Positions 14,520 through 23,510 of a stretch of DNA of 26,112 bases are shown here, piece by piece. A program made the position numbers and the translations under genes. How positions within the stretch are numbered: position 1 is the stretch's first letter; each line of letters begins with the position of its first letter. The DNA is from Lachnospiraceae bacterium. GTDB lineage: Bacteria > Bacillota_A > Clostridia > Lachnospirales > Lachnospiraceae. A model generated the notes under the pieces. The model searched no databases, was not told the DNA's origin, and saw only the letters and a list, made by a program, of their open reading frames with translations. Where the stretch lies: NCBI GenBank assembly GCA_024683935.1, contig JAIKXV010000032.1, positions 1 through 26,112 of the forward strand, read 5' to 3'.

Positions 14520-14900
14520 TTAAAGTTCCTGTCCGCATTTAGGGCAGAATTGGAAATCTTCATCGGTTGTATAACCGCAGTTTCTGCAGGTCTTATATGT
14601 CCTGAAACCTCCGCTGCCTCCACCGGAGACTCTGTACAGATCTTCTTCCCGGATTTCCACATTTTCTCCCCGGGCTATCCTCCTGCCGATTTCGGGATCA
14701 AGTTCATATACCGTATCACAGCAGGTTGTCCGGACATAATAGTGCTTATTCCACTTGAAACAGGGGATAAAAAAGAGTGACAGCACTGTATAGGTCATAA
14801 ATACCTGATATCGGCCATATCTTCCGCATACACTGCAGAGGATGGACTGCAGGAAATCAAAGTCCTTCCTGCCCTCTGTTATACCCATAATGAAAAACAT
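14520..14900 (-). CDS. Zinc-ribbon protein with N-terminal membrane-like segment
   Basis: A 126-residue protein with four cysteine pairs: C22-x2-C25, C60-C61, C105-x2-C108 (C-R-N-C-G-Y) and C119-x2-C122 (F-C-P-K-C-G). The C-terminal ribbon is a classic small zinc ribbon. The stretch Y-Y-V-R-T-T-C-C-D-T-V-Y-E-L-D resembles the second half of bacterial zinc-ribbon proteins that begin with a CxxCG knuckle. A hydrophobic segment at about 33-47 may be buried or membrane-associated. The function is unknown. AGAGGAAC precedes the ATG, and dtd ends 17 bases upstream, so the gene is in the dtd transcript. Confidence 0.8.
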   Translation of the reverse strand: MFFIMGITEGRKDFDFLQSILCSVCGRYGRYQVFMTYTVLSLFFIPCFKWNKHYYVRTTCCDTVYELDPEIGRRIARGENVEIREEDLYRVSGGGSGGFRTYKTCRNCGYTTDEDFQFCPKCGQEL

Positions 14901-14917
14901 ACGCTCTGTTCCTCTAA

Positions 14918-15355
14918 TTACTGTAAATCTATGATTATAGTGACCGGACCGTCATTCACTGACTGAACCTTCATATCCGCGCCGAATTCCCCGGTCTCTA
15001 CGTGAAAGCCTTTTTCCCGGCACTCCTTTATAACCAGTTCATACAGGGGAATTGCCTTATCCGGCCTTGCTGCATCACTGAAACCGGGTCTTCTGGAAGA
15101 TACATCCGCATACAGGGTAAACTGGCTTACTATCAAAAGCTCAGCTCCGGCGTCTGACGGATTTATATTCATCTTCCCGTCAGAATCCTCAAATATCCTG
15201 AGCCCGCATATCCTGTCAGCAACCTTTTTGGCGGCCTCCTCGCTGTCGTCCTTATGGACGCCAAGAAGAACCAGAAAGCCCTTTCCTATGCTTCCGACCG
15301 TCTTTCCCTCGATGGTAACCGACGCTTCTGTTACCCTTGTCACAACTGCTCTCAT
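14918..15355 (-). CDS. dtd: D-aminoacyl-tRNA deacylase
   Basis: A 145-residue homodimeric enzyme that cleaves D-amino acids (and Gly from tRNA-Ala) off tRNAs, a chiral proofreading step. The catalytic S77-Q-F-T80 and the cross-subunit Gly-cisPro motif (N-D-G136-P137-V-T) are present. The stretch S-S-R-R-P-G-F matches the family except for Ser in place of the usual Gly before R-R-P-G-F. The length is exactly typical. AGGAGAT lies nine bases before the ATG. It leads a likely operon with the zinc-ribbon and flavoprotein genes. Confidence 0.95.
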   Translation of the reverse strand: MRAVVTRVTEASVTIEGKTVGSIGKGFLVLLGVHKDDSEEAAKKVADRICGLRIFEDSDGKMNINPSDAGAELLIVSQFTLYADVSSRRPGFSDAARPDKAIPLYELVIKECREKGFHVETGEFGADMKVQSVNDGPVTIIIDLQ

Positions 15356-15384
15356 TTTGCCTTTATCTCCTGTCTGTTTGCTGT

Positions 15385-15393
15385 ATTATAGCA
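15385..15393 (-). promoter_or_regulatory. Extended -10 promoter of dtd
   Basis: The minus strand reads TGCTATAAT, a perfect -10 with TGn extension, about 30 bases before the dtd ATG. There is no good -35 box, as is usual for this promoter type. Confidence 0.55.
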
Positions 15394-15469
15394 CTTCTGA
15401 TATCCTTTTCGGAATTATTTTAAGCAGATTTTCTCTCTCCCTTTCCTGTCCCTGGGAAAGGCAAGAAAA

Positions 15470-15494
15470 ATCTGCCGGGGGTTACCCGGCAGAT
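15470..15494 (-). terminator. Rho-independent terminator after the HdeD-like gene
   Basis: A perfect 10-bp stem (ATCTGCCGGG/CCCGGCAGAT) with a 5-base loop, followed on the minus strand by TTTTTCTT. It ends the HdeD-like transcript before dtd. The plus-strand side also has a T-rich run, so it may work in both directions. Confidence 0.88.
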
Positions 15495-15538
15495 GTCATT
15501 TTTCTTAAAAAGATTGTACGATCATTTGATCCCTGTGA

Positions 15539-16093
15539 TCATTCTGCACTTTCTTTCTCTGCAGCTTCAATTTCTTTCTTCACATCAGAAACCATAGCGG
15601 ATACGATTATCAGGTTGAAGCCGGACTCTATGAAATAGAAGCCGATCAGAACTCCGATGGTAAAGGCGAGAACCACAGGGTGAGCCATTGAATAGACAGC
15701 GATGATGATCTCAAGGATACCGAGGATGATTCCGAGAGCCTTTCTGGCACCTCCGATAACCTCAGACTTTGCTCCGATAGAAGCTACCAGGGTAACTATT
15801 CCGTGTACCAGGAACCAGCCCGCTGCGAAGTAAAGCAGGGTAAAGTCTGTCATCAGTACTGCTCCGGGCATGCAGAAGCCTGCGATACCGAGGATCAGGC
15901 TGAGGATTGAAAAGGCGAAATCGACACCGAAGGTCTTCGTGCTTATTCCCCTTATCACACCGAAAATACCAAATACAAAGAAGAGAATCAGGATGTAGTA
16001 GCCTGCTCCCAGGAATGTGATGAGTGGTGTTGCCATAAGGGAAAATCCGCAGATGATCATTAATACACCAAGGATTATTGATAATACTGTCAT
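15539..16093 (-). CDS. HdeD/DUF308-family membrane protein
   Basis: A 184-residue integral membrane protein with six predicted hydrophobic helices arranged as short pairs, the HdeD/DUF308 pattern (F-V-F-G-I-F-G-V-I-R-G, then A-L-G-I-I-L-G-I-L-E-I-I). HdeD of E. coli is linked to acid resistance, but most clostridial members have no tested role. The tail is short and acidic (K-K-E-I-E-A-A-E-K). The ATG at 16093 has GGAGGAA at eight bases; a TTG five codons earlier lies within that ribosome site and is rejected. The gene has its own promoter, an untranslated leader containing a copy of the dispersed hairpin repeat, and a strong terminator, so it is a single-gene unit. Confidence 0.88.
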   Translation of the reverse strand: MTVLSIILGVLMIICGFSLMATPLITFLGAGYYILILFFVFGIFGVIRGISTKTFGVDFAFSILSLILGIAGFCMPGAVLMTDFTLLYFAAGWFLVHGIVTLVASIGAKSEVIGGARKALGIILGILEIIIAVYSMAHPVVLAFTIGVLIGFYFIESGFNLIIVSAMVSDVKKEIEAAEKESAE

Positions 16094-16124
16094 TATTACT
16101 TCCTCCAATTTGATTTTTTGATTT

Positions 16125-16146
16125 GGATCCTTCGCTCAGGATGACA
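16125..16146. repeat. Dispersed hairpin repeat, copy 2
   Basis: GGATCCTTCGCTCAGGATGA (then CA) repeats the core of the element at 1942-1967 with five bases missing from the loop. It forms a hairpin of GGATCC-type arms in the leader of the HdeD-like gene, between its promoter and ribosome site. Confidence 0.7.
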
Positions 16147-16157
16147 TAATCATTCCT

Positions 16158-16186
16158 ATATTAGTATAAAAGGGCAATTGTTTCAA
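16158..16186 (-). promoter_or_regulatory. Promoter of the HdeD-like gene
   Basis: On the minus strand, -35 TTGAAA (16186-16181), a 17-base spacer and -10 TAATAT (16163-16158). It starts just beyond the stop of the second HD-GYP gene, so the HdeD-like gene can be expressed separately from the signalling cluster. Confidence 0.5.
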
Positions 16187-16195
16187 GGTATTCCG

Positions 16196-18445
16196 TTACT
16201 TTTCGACGCGGATGTCTGTAAGGGCGACCTGGTCACCGGTGAGGGCGAGATAAACCTTTGGCGTTTCGCCTGTGAAGGTGCAGGTATTCTCTATTGCAAT
16301 GCCGAAATTCTCCGACCTGACTATGATGCGGCCGCCTTTCCTTTCGGCAAAGATCTCGCTTTCAAAGCCCTCTTTATTTAGCTCTTCCCACCTGGTCCAG
16401 CCGGGGAACTCAGGGCCTCTCTTCATGACAAATCTGTTCTTGCAGGGACGATCGTCTCCGTCGTCTTCCCCGTTCAGTTTCAGCATCTGGTATTCCACAT
16501 AGTTTTCACCTCCGACGCGGCCGTCATCCGATGAAAACAGCAGAATATAAGGACAGTGCCAGACAAGGTTTGCACCGGGAAGACTGGTGGTACGGAAGCT
16601 GATCTTCACCTTTCCTTCGATCTCTATGCCTTCGGTGGAATCCGAACGGGTCCTGTCTATCTGGATATTGGGTATGTCAGACTCCAGATGGTCTATGTAA
16701 GTCAGGCGGTCGGCGATCCTTGGAATATCTCCGAGTCCGACAGTATCCCCAAGGGTCTCAACCGTGATATCCGTTAACAGACAGTGTTCTCCCGTGATGC
16801 CTATATAGGACGCATATGAAATGCTGGGAAGTGCTATTATGACCTCCTTGGCATATCCCTTTCCCTTCATGATGAGCTTCACATGATCTTCGAAGCGTCC
16901 TGCAATTATCTCATAGGATGAAGAAAGGGGATCCGTATTCTCTGTCTCCTCTTCCTTCATCTTTATGGCTGCAGTAGAAACACTGTATTTATCAAACCAT
17001 ATCTCACCGTATTCCAGGTAATGGTATGCCTCTATTGACTTCTCATCCAGATGGACCCTTCTGTCATAGGAATCAAAGAGAACAATGGAAGGCGCGCTGA
17101 ATTCTCCCTCGTTAGCGGAAGTATCCTCATAGTTAAAGCTTATTCTCTTCATTATGGTTTCCACGGGGATACCGCAGGAAACCTCCTCCCTGTACTCATT
17201 ACAGGATATGGTCTTTTCTATCTCCTGTTCGTTCTCCGCCGGATTCTCCTTGGTCTCGGTATCCATGATCTTTACCATGAGCTCGGCAAATACGGGATCA
17301 AAGGTTTCGCCTCCGCCCTTGATAAAGGACTCTCTCGCCACGAATTTCGGACGGGCATCCCGATACCTTTTCTTTGTGGTCATTGTCACATAGGCATCAG
17401 CCACCGCAATGATCCTTGCGATCTCGGGTATCTCCTCACCCTTCAGGCCTTCTGGGTAACCGCTTCCGTCGTATCTCTCATGGCTGTAATGCGCGCCCTG
17501 GGCAAGGTACGGATACTCCGTGATGCTGGAAAGGATCTCCTCGCCTATGACAGGCTTCTGGCGCATGGCCTCGTAGTCCCATTTCTGGGGATCCTTTTCG
17601 TTCTTTATAACCTTGTCCGGAATGCCTATCATTCCCACATCATGCAGCAGTGCCGCATAGTACACCCTTTCTGCATACGCTTCATCCTTACCGGCCAGCT
17701 CCGCAACCTTCCTCGCGTATTCCGCGATCCTGATGGAATTTCCCTTTGTGAAATCATCCTTCTTTTCAACAGCGGAAACAAAGGCTCTGGCAGTCTGGTC
17801 AAAGAGCCTGTGCAGACGGTCTTTCTCTATCTGTATCTTTTTCACCGCTCTTCTCTGTCTGCGTTCCACCGTATTATTGAGACCGATAAGCGTATATACG
17901 ATAACACTTACGATAAGAAGGGCTGCGATGGTATCAAAATAATTCCCGCCCTTTGAATATGTGGTAACCAGCTCCGGATGAAGGTAGCCGACAGTCCAGA
18001 TTATGATGGTAACGACAGCATTCAGTATCAGCATCACTATCTTGAATCTGCCTTCAAGTATCATGGAAATGTAAACAGTACCGAGAAGCAGCCATACGGG
18101 AGTGCCGCCTTCGGCTCCTCCGTTTGTGAAAAACATCCCGGGCAGGAAGATAAATATAAGGATCAGGGAAATAACTATCTTCGCCTGTTTGATCCTGTGG
18201 GTACGGGTCGAAAAGATGACCAGGACAGAGAAAAATACCGCTCCCAGTATCGTTGCGATGGTAGCGCTTAAGGGTTCCTGCATGATCAGGCCGCAGGGCA
18301 CCGCTACGAAGAGGGCGATAAGTACCGTTATGGAAAACAGCATAAACGCCTTGTTCCTGGTATTGACTGATGTGTCACTCAGGTACTCGTAGAGTTTGCT
18401 GCTGTATTTCTTTTTCTGCTGGTGAGGCTTGTTGTTGTCGTTCAT
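16196..18445 (-). CDS. Membrane HD-GYP protein with divergent active site and duplicated C-terminal domain
   Basis: A 749-residue protein. Six membrane helices lie within about 33-190, followed by a basic linker and an HD-GYP domain (about 215-395), the fold of cyclic-di-GMP phosphodiesterases. H268-D269 and H322-E-R-Y-D-G-S-G-Y-P are present. Consensus positions differ: the GHS histidine is N236, the lysine of HDxGK is M272, and the first His of HHE is S321. Residues about 430-563 and 612-748 form two related beta-rich halves: compare A-P-S-I-V-L-F-D-S-Y-D-R-R-V with C-P-Y-I-L-L-F-S-S-D-D-G-R-V, and I-T-G-E-H-C-L-L-T-D-I-T-V with L-T-G-D-Q-V-A-L-T-D-I-R-V. I do not recognise this domain. The gene starts eight bases after the response-regulator gene with a GAGGAAA site and ends the cluster. 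Confidence 0.88.
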   Translation of the reverse strand: MNDNNKPHQQKKKYSSKLYEYLSDTSVNTRNKAFMLFSITVLIALFVAVPCGLIMQEPLSATIATILGAVFFSVLVIFSTRTHRIKQAKIVISLILIFIFLPGMFFTNGGAEGGTPVWLLLGTVYISMILEGRFKIVMLILNAVVTIIIWTVGYLHPELVTTYSKGGNYFDTIAALLIVSVIVYTLIGLNNTVERRQRRAVKKIQIEKDRLHRLFDQTARAFVSAVEKKDDFTKGNSIRIAEYARKVAELAGKDEAYAERVYYAALLHDVGMIGIPDKVIKNEKDPQKWDYEAMRQKPVIGEEILSSITEYPYLAQGAHYSHERYDGSGYPEGLKGEEIPEIARIIAVADAYVTMTTKKRYRDARPKFVARESFIKGGGETFDPVFAELMVKIMDTETKENPAENEQEIEKTISCNEYREEVSCGIPVETIMKRISFNYEDTSANEGEFSAPSIVLFDSYDRRVHLDEKSIEAYHYLEYGEIWFDKYSVSTAAIKMKEEETENTDPLSSSYEIIAGRFEDHVKLIMKGKGYAKEVIIALPSISYASYIGITGEHCLLTDITVETLGDTVGLGDIPRIADRLTYIDHLESDIPNIQIDRTRSDSTEGIEIEGKVKISFRTTSLPGANLVWHCPYILLFSSDDGRVGGENYVEYQMLKLNGEDDGDDRPCKNRFVMKRGPEFPGWTRWEELNKEGFESEIFAERKGGRIIVRSENFGIAIENTCTFTGETPKVYLALTGDQVALTDIRVEK

Positions 18446-18453
18446 TATTTCCT

Positions 18454-19212
18454 CTATTTATGCAGTATGAAAAACTCCTGAAGCTTTTCGATCAGCTCAT
18501 CCTTCTCTATCCCTTTAAGGAAGTAGCCTTCCGGCTTCAGCGCTACGACCGCCATGACGCTCTGCTTATCTCCCTTTCCGGTAAGGAACATGACGGGGAT
18601 CGACCTGGTTTCCGGGTCGCTGCGCAGCATTTCCAGCACCTGGGGGCCGCTGGTAACCGGCATTTCGTGATCTAAAAGTATGAGATCCACCTTGTTTTTC
18701 CCAAGCCACTTGATGGCCTGGAGACCGGAGTTCGCCATGGATACCTTGAAGGTGCCCTTCAGCCACTCCCTTACCATGGTGAGATACTGGGGATCATCAT
18801 CAACCACCAGAATGCTTTTTCTGAATTCTCCCTCCGCCGCTTTATTCAGATACTCGGTTGCCGTCAGCGCAAATTCCGTATTATCGACAGGGCGTGAAAA
18901 GGTCCTGTATACCAGATCGCCGGGCACGTGATCCAGAACCTGCTTGATATCCTGCTGTTCCCCGACAATGATCATCTGCAGATCCTTTTCTTTCATGATA
19001 TCTATCAGAAAGTGGAGGACAGGCTCCTTCGGCTCCTCTCCCGCATCCATGAAAAGAGTGATAAGCGATACTTCGTTTATATGTTTATTGATCTCATCCA
19101 CGGTCCAGCGGACAAAGCAGCAGTCAGCACCGACGTCCTGAACCTTTTTAACGAGCACCCGCAATATAAAAGATTCCTTTTCCCCGATAAAGATCATTCT
19201 GTTCGCAGACAT
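18454..19212 (-). CDS. Response regulator with pseudo-receiver and C-terminal receiver
   Basis: A 252-residue protein without a DNA-binding output domain. Residues 1-125 look like a receiver that has lost its acidic pocket (I-F-I-G-E-K in place of a DD pair, R107 where lysine is usual). Residues 130-252 are a canonical receiver: D138-D-D140, phospho-acceptor D181 in L-L-D-H-E-M-P, T211 and K233. It probably takes phosphoryl groups from the hybrid kinase's Hpt domain and acts through protein contacts, perhaps with an HD-GYP protein encoded next door. GGAGG lies seven bases before the ATG. It sits 23 bases after the kinase gene and 8 bases before the HD-GYP gene. Confidence 0.88.
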   Translation of the reverse strand: MSANRMIFIGEKESFILRVLVKKVQDVGADCCFVRWTVDEINKHINEVSLITLFMDAGEEPKEPVLHFLIDIMKEKDLQMIIVGEQQDIKQVLDHVPGDLVYRTFSRPVDNTEFALTATEYLNKAAEGEFRKSILVVDDDPQYLTMVREWLKGTFKVSMANSGLQAIKWLGKNKVDLILLDHEMPVTSGPQVLEMLRSDPETRSIPVMFLTGKGDKQSVMAVVALKPEGYFLKGIEKDELIEKLQEFFILHK

Positions 19213-19235
19213 TCAATATCCTCCATCTTATCTGA

Positions 19236-22200
19236 TCAACCCGACAAAGTTTCGGAAATAAGTGCTTCCATTCCGTCCCAGTTAAATAATCTGAGCATTC
19301 CTTCAAGCTCCTTCACCCTGCGCTCATCCTCCTCCGGAAGGGCATATTCCTTCAGCTGTGAAAGGATCATCTCCACGGAATCATAATCCATCTGAGGTAT
19401 CACATCGGCAAGTGCCGAGTATGCGTCCTTAAGCTCGGCTTCCGGGATCATTTCTTTATCATTGCTGTCAGCCGCATCGCGAAGCCCCTTCAGCTTATCC
19501 TTGAAGTCCAGATACTCCGAAAGAAGACGGGCTGCGTTTTCATTGATGAAACCTCTGTCCTCTTTGTTTCCTGCGTCTTCAAGATCCGCTGCCAGCTGGG
19601 CAAGCTCCATGGCACCTATGATCTTTGCAGAGCTCTTCAGTGAATGTACCTTTATCGTATACAGGCGTATGTTGTCGCTGTCGTATGCGTCTCTTAAAAC
19701 CTTTGCGTTGCCGTCAATGGTATCCAGGAACAGATTGAGACCGAAGATGAAATTCGTGATACCGCCTGAATTCTTGATACCCTCGGATACGGTGACCCCT
19801 TCTGTTTCATAGATCCACTGCAGGTTTTCGGGTATTTCCTTCAGATCCTCGACAACCGCTTCTTCCGTCGGTTTTTCCATCTTCTCTTCGGGAAGATGCT
19901 TCATTATCGTCTTTTCCAGAGTCCGGCTGTCGATAGGTTTCGCAAGATAACCGTTAAAGCCCTTTGATTTGTAGAATTCTTCTCCCGCTGCTGAATTGGC
20001 CGTAAGGGCGTAGACCGGCAGATCCGGATAGTCCTTACGGATCTCCGCCACTGTCTCCACGCCATCCATTCCGGGCATCATATGATCCAGAAGGACGATA
20101 TCAAAGCGTGTATCCTTGATCATCTCGAGACACTCTTCCCCGCTGGCTGCGGTGGAAACGAATACCTTCGTGCCCTTCAGGAGTCCCTTTATTACAGTCA
20201 GGTTCATCGGATTGTCATCAACCACGAGCACATCGGCGTCAGGCGCAATAAACTGCGGTACATAAGGTCCGTTTGCCAGACTGTCGTCACGCTCCTTGAA
20301 TACTCCGAGAGGAGTTTTGTCTGTTATCCTCTGTTTCAGAGTAAAGATAAATTCCGAACCCTTGCCGTATTCGCTTTCGCAGACAAGAGAGCCTCCCAGC
20401 AGTTCCGCGAATCTCCGGGAAATATCCAGACCCAGTCCGGTACCCTGTATCCCGCTGTTCTTCTGCTCGTCAAGCCGCTCATAGGCCATAAAGAGCTTAT
20501 CCATATCCTCTTTCTTTACGCCTATTCCCGTATCCTTGACAGAGAACTTCAGCCTGCACTCGTTGTCTTCCCTTTCCACCATGTCAACGCTGAGAGCCAG
20601 TCCGCCGGCATCCGTATATTTCACGGCGTTTGTAAGGAGGTTCAGGACGATCTGCTTTATCTTTCCCTGATCTCCGTATAAACGTTTCGGCAGCACCTCA
20701 TCGATCACCACGTCAAAGGTAAGTTCCTTTTCCGTACTCCGGGTCCTTATCATGGATACTATGGATCTCAGCATCTCGGTAGTGTCATAGTCCTGCTCGA
20801 CGAGGTGCATCTTTCCGGACTCGATCTTTGACATATCTAACAGGTCATTGATGAGGGAGAGCAGGGACTCGGATGCATTCCTGATATCAAAGGCGTAATT
20901 CATCATGGACATGAAATATGCTTTCGGAACGCCTGTCGGATCCTCTCTCATGACCATTTCATTCATACCCATTATCGTATTTATGGGCGTCCTGATCTCA
21001 TGGGACATATTGGCAAGGAATCTTGACTTGGCCGTATTGGCGCTCTCCGCCTCTTCCTTTGCCCTCTTTATTTCGGAATACTGCCCACGAATAACGGTGC
21101 TCTTCAGTACCTGCCAAACCACAAAGCCCGATAAGAAAGCTACCAGCAGGAACATGATCACACGGATCAGCGGCATTTCCGAGATCCTGGCTTCCTTATA
21201 GATGGGGAATTCTTCATCCAGAAGCTCATTCTTTCCCTCGGGATCCATAATGCGGATATGAAGTGTATAGTCTCCGTAGGGGAGATTCGTGTACTCCAGC
21301 TCCTGAAGGCTGCTCCTCTTCATCGAAAGTCCTTCGTTCTCACTTCCCTCCATATATACCTGCACTTCGGGATTCAGCAGGGAATAATCAAGTACCGCCG
21401 CAGTGATCCTTATCCTGCCTTTTGACGGAGGGATGGTATATCTGCCGTCCTGATCCGGCAGGATCTCCTCATCATCACAGTATATAGAGCTGACCGCTGC
21501 CTTTATCGGTATCGTGATCTTTCTGAAACCGTCCATATTAACCCTGCAGATACCGCTTCTACCGGGGATATATAGATATCCTTTATTATCCAGCTCGCTG
21601 TACCCCTGAGCCGTGGGAACGCTGGTAAGTCCGTTGTCCATCGTGTACAGTCTGTAATTCTGCACCCGGTCATTCAGCATATTATCAACGTTTTCGATAT
21701 AGATACCGTAGGATGATGTGATCCACATATTATCATTATTATCGAAATACAGGTCGTAATTATTGTTATACGGAAAAGTTGAAATATGCTTAATGACGCC
21801 GCCCTTCATATACTCTATGGAGTTTGACGTAACGATCCAGTAAAGACCTCTTTCATCGTCCTTTTTGATACGAAGGACCACATCACTGGTAAGTCCGTCG
21901 TCCCTTCCGATCTTCTTTACCCCGGATCCTTTTATCACATATATCCCGTCGCCGTCTGAGCCGGCGAGAATGCTGCCGTCATCTCCTCCTTCGACAGAGA
22001 GGATGGTTCTGTTTTCTATTCCTTCCGCTTCTCCGTAAGTATTTGTGACCTTACCATCTTTAATAACGGCGACTCCCACATTGGTTCCCACCAGAGTTCG
22101 TCCGTCAGCAAGGGCGCTGATACACCGGATCTCATTGTCCGGCATGCCATTTTCAGTCGTATAGGCGGTGATCTCTCCGTCCTTAGACACATTTAATATA

Positions 22201-23498
22201 CCGAGCCCGTTTGAATAAACACCTACCCAGAGATCGTCATTCACGCCCCTTTTAATGCAGCGCACCCTGGCATCCCCGACATATTTCGTAAGTTCATTTT
22301 CAATAGAAGCATTATTCCTGTCCAGGATCCGGAGTCCGCTGTCCGTCCCCACATAAAGCTCACCCTTATAAAGACATACCGCGTTCGTTACTTCCTCCGG
22401 AAGTCCGGCACTGCGTGACAGATCGACAAAATTGTTGGTGACGATCTTCATCACTCCCTGTGTGGATGAAGCAAACCACATATTCCCCTGATAGTCAGAG
22501 GTCATCATTTCGATCCCGCTCTCCATCGGGAGATTCTCAAGTATGTGAACCTTTTTATCCTCATCCAGATAGCCCACTGTGCTGATGGATGCAAGCCATA
22601 TCCTGCCGCAGTCATAGCTTATCCAGTGGACACCCGTAAGGGGAGCTGTGGATATCTTCTCCATGGCAGAAGCCGGATCTCCCAGCCTTCCGTGGTACAT
22701 CACATCCGTCTCGGTACCTATGTACAGCTTTCCCGGTTCCCCGGGATCGGTATGGATCGTGGATATCTTTTCTACTCCCAGTTCTTCGGAGCTGTAAACA
22801 TGGCTGACAGCCTGCTTCTCGATAAGGAAGATATGACCGTTTTTCGTCTGGCCGTATATCCTGCCCTCGGCGTCGCTGTCCAGCTTTAATACTCTTTCCT
22901 CATTGAGTCTCTCATCATCTATGACATTGACATTCAGATCCTGGTCAACATAGCAGACTCCCGCAGTGGTTCCGATAAATACATTCCCATCTGCATCTTC
23001 CGCAAAGACCCTGATGGAGGATGAGGGAAGTCCCTCTTTATATGTCAGATGTGTTTGTTTACCGCCGTCAATGACCACTACGCCATTGTCATTGGTTCCT
23101 ACATAGATCCTGCCCCTGCTGTCTTCGAAAAGTCCCCTGCCGCTGGTAAGGCCGGAAGAAGTATCCATTCTGGTAAAGGTATTTCCGTCATAACGGATGA
23201 TGCCGCTGTAACCGCCAAGCCAGATATATCCGTCAGAGGAGCACATGACGAAATTCGCATCGGATGTGGGCAGGCCGCTGGATGCATCATAGATCTCAGT
23301 AGTATATCCCGAGTCCGGGATCTGGCCTGTGGCCGCATATCCGCCCCCGAAGGATGCGTCTTCAACGGAAGGCACCGGCTCATATATCGGAATAAGGGTT
23401 TCCTCCGCCATAAGCGGCACGGCCATAATAAGAGACAGGGCAAGGACCAGCGCCGGAAGGGCTGTAATATATGCAATTTTTTTATTCTTTATCTGCAT
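19236..23498 (-). CDS. Hybrid sensor histidine kinase with beta-propeller sensor, receiver and Hpt domains
   Basis: A 1420-residue membrane sensor. Signal peptide about 1-31. Extracellular blades of a two-component-regulator-propeller type fill about 65-655 (repeating G-L-P-S/T...W-L/V-G-T patterns), followed by a Y_Y_Y-like beta domain (about 695-768) and one membrane helix (776-799). Inside are a HisKA domain with S-H833-E-I-R-T-P, an ATPase domain (N957, D989-T-G-I-G, G-T-G-L-G-L at 1019-1024), a receiver with D1094-D1095, acceptor D1138, T1166 and K1187, and an Hpt domain with H1285 in V-H-S-L-K-S-S. A His-Asp-His relay is therefore built in, with the separate receiver protein as the natural end point. 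It resembles Bacteroides-style hybrid regulators but lacks their DNA-binding domain. The ligand is unknown. It starts 12 bases after the upstream HD-GYP gene. Confidence 0.95.
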   Translation of the reverse strand: MQIKNKKIAYITALPALVLALSLIMAVPLMAEETLIPIYEPVPSVEDASFGGGYAATGQIPDSGYTTEIYDASSGLPTSDANFVMCSSDGYIWLGGYSGIIRYDGNTFTRMDTSSGLTSGRGLFEDSRGRIYVGTNDNGVVVIDGGKQTHLTYKEGLPSSSIRVFAEDADGNVFIGTTAGVCYVDQDLNVNVIDDERLNEERVLKLDSDAEGRIYGQTKNGHIFLIEKQAVSHVYSSEELGVEKISTIHTDPGEPGKLYIGTETDVMYHGRLGDPASAMEKISTAPLTGVHWISYDCGRIWLASISTVGYLDEDKKVHILENLPMESGIEMMTSDYQGNMWFASSTQGVMKIVTNNFVDLSRSAGLPEEVTNAVCLYKGELYVGTDSGLRILDRNNASIENELTKYVGDARVRCIKRGVNDDLWVGVYSNGLGILNVSKDGEITAYTTENGMPDNEIRCISALADGRTLVGTNVGVAVIKDGKVTNTYGEAEGIENRTILSVEGGDDGSILAGSDGDGIYVIKGSGVKKIGRDDGLTSDVVLRIKKDDERGLYWIVTSNSIEYMKGGVIKHISTFPYNNNYDLYFDNNDNMWITSSYGIYIENVDNMLNDRVQNYRLYTMDNGLTSVPTAQGYSELDNKGYLYIPGRSGICRVNMDGFRKITIPIKAAVSSIYCDDEEILPDQDGRYTIPPSKGRIRITAAVLDYSLLNPEVQVYMEGSENEGLSMKRSSLQELEYTNLPYGDYTLHIRIMDPEGKNELLDEEFPIYKEARISEMPLIRVIMFLLVAFLSGFVVWQVLKSTVIRGQYSEIKRAKEEAESANTAKSRFLANMSHEIRTPINTIMGMNEMVMREDPTGVPKAYFMSMMNYAFDIRNASESLLSLINDLLDMSKIESGKMHLVEQDYDTTEMLRSIVSMIRTRSTEKELTFDVVIDEVLPKRLYGDQGKIKQIVLNLLTNAVKYTDAGGLALSVDMVEREDNECRLKFSVKDTGIGVKKEDMDKLFMAYERLDEQKNSGIQGTGLGLDISRRFAELLGGSLVCESEYGKGSEFIFTLKQRITDKTPLGVFKERDDSLANGPYVPQFIAPDADVLVVDDNPMNLTVIKGLLKGTKVFVSTAASGEECLEMIKDTRFDIVLLDHMMPGMDGVETVAEIRKDYPDLPVYALTANSAAGEEFYKSKGFNGYLAKPIDSRTLEKTIMKHLPEEKMEKPTEEAVVEDLKEIPENLQWIYETEGVTVSEGIKNSGGITNFIFGLNLFLDTIDGNAKVLRDAYDSDNIRLYTIKVHSLKSSAKIIGAMELAQLAADLEDAGNKEDRGFINENAARLLSEYLDFKDKLKGLRDAADSNDKEMIPEAELKDAYSALADVIPQMDYDSVEMILSQLKEYALPEEDERRVKELEGMLRLFNWDGMEALISETLSG

Positions 23499-23510
23499 AA
23501 AAGCCTCTCC

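Noticed and set aside
17051..17956. 301-codon frame on the plus strand
   Set aside because: It lies wholly opposite to the second HD-GYP gene and shows no domain signal.
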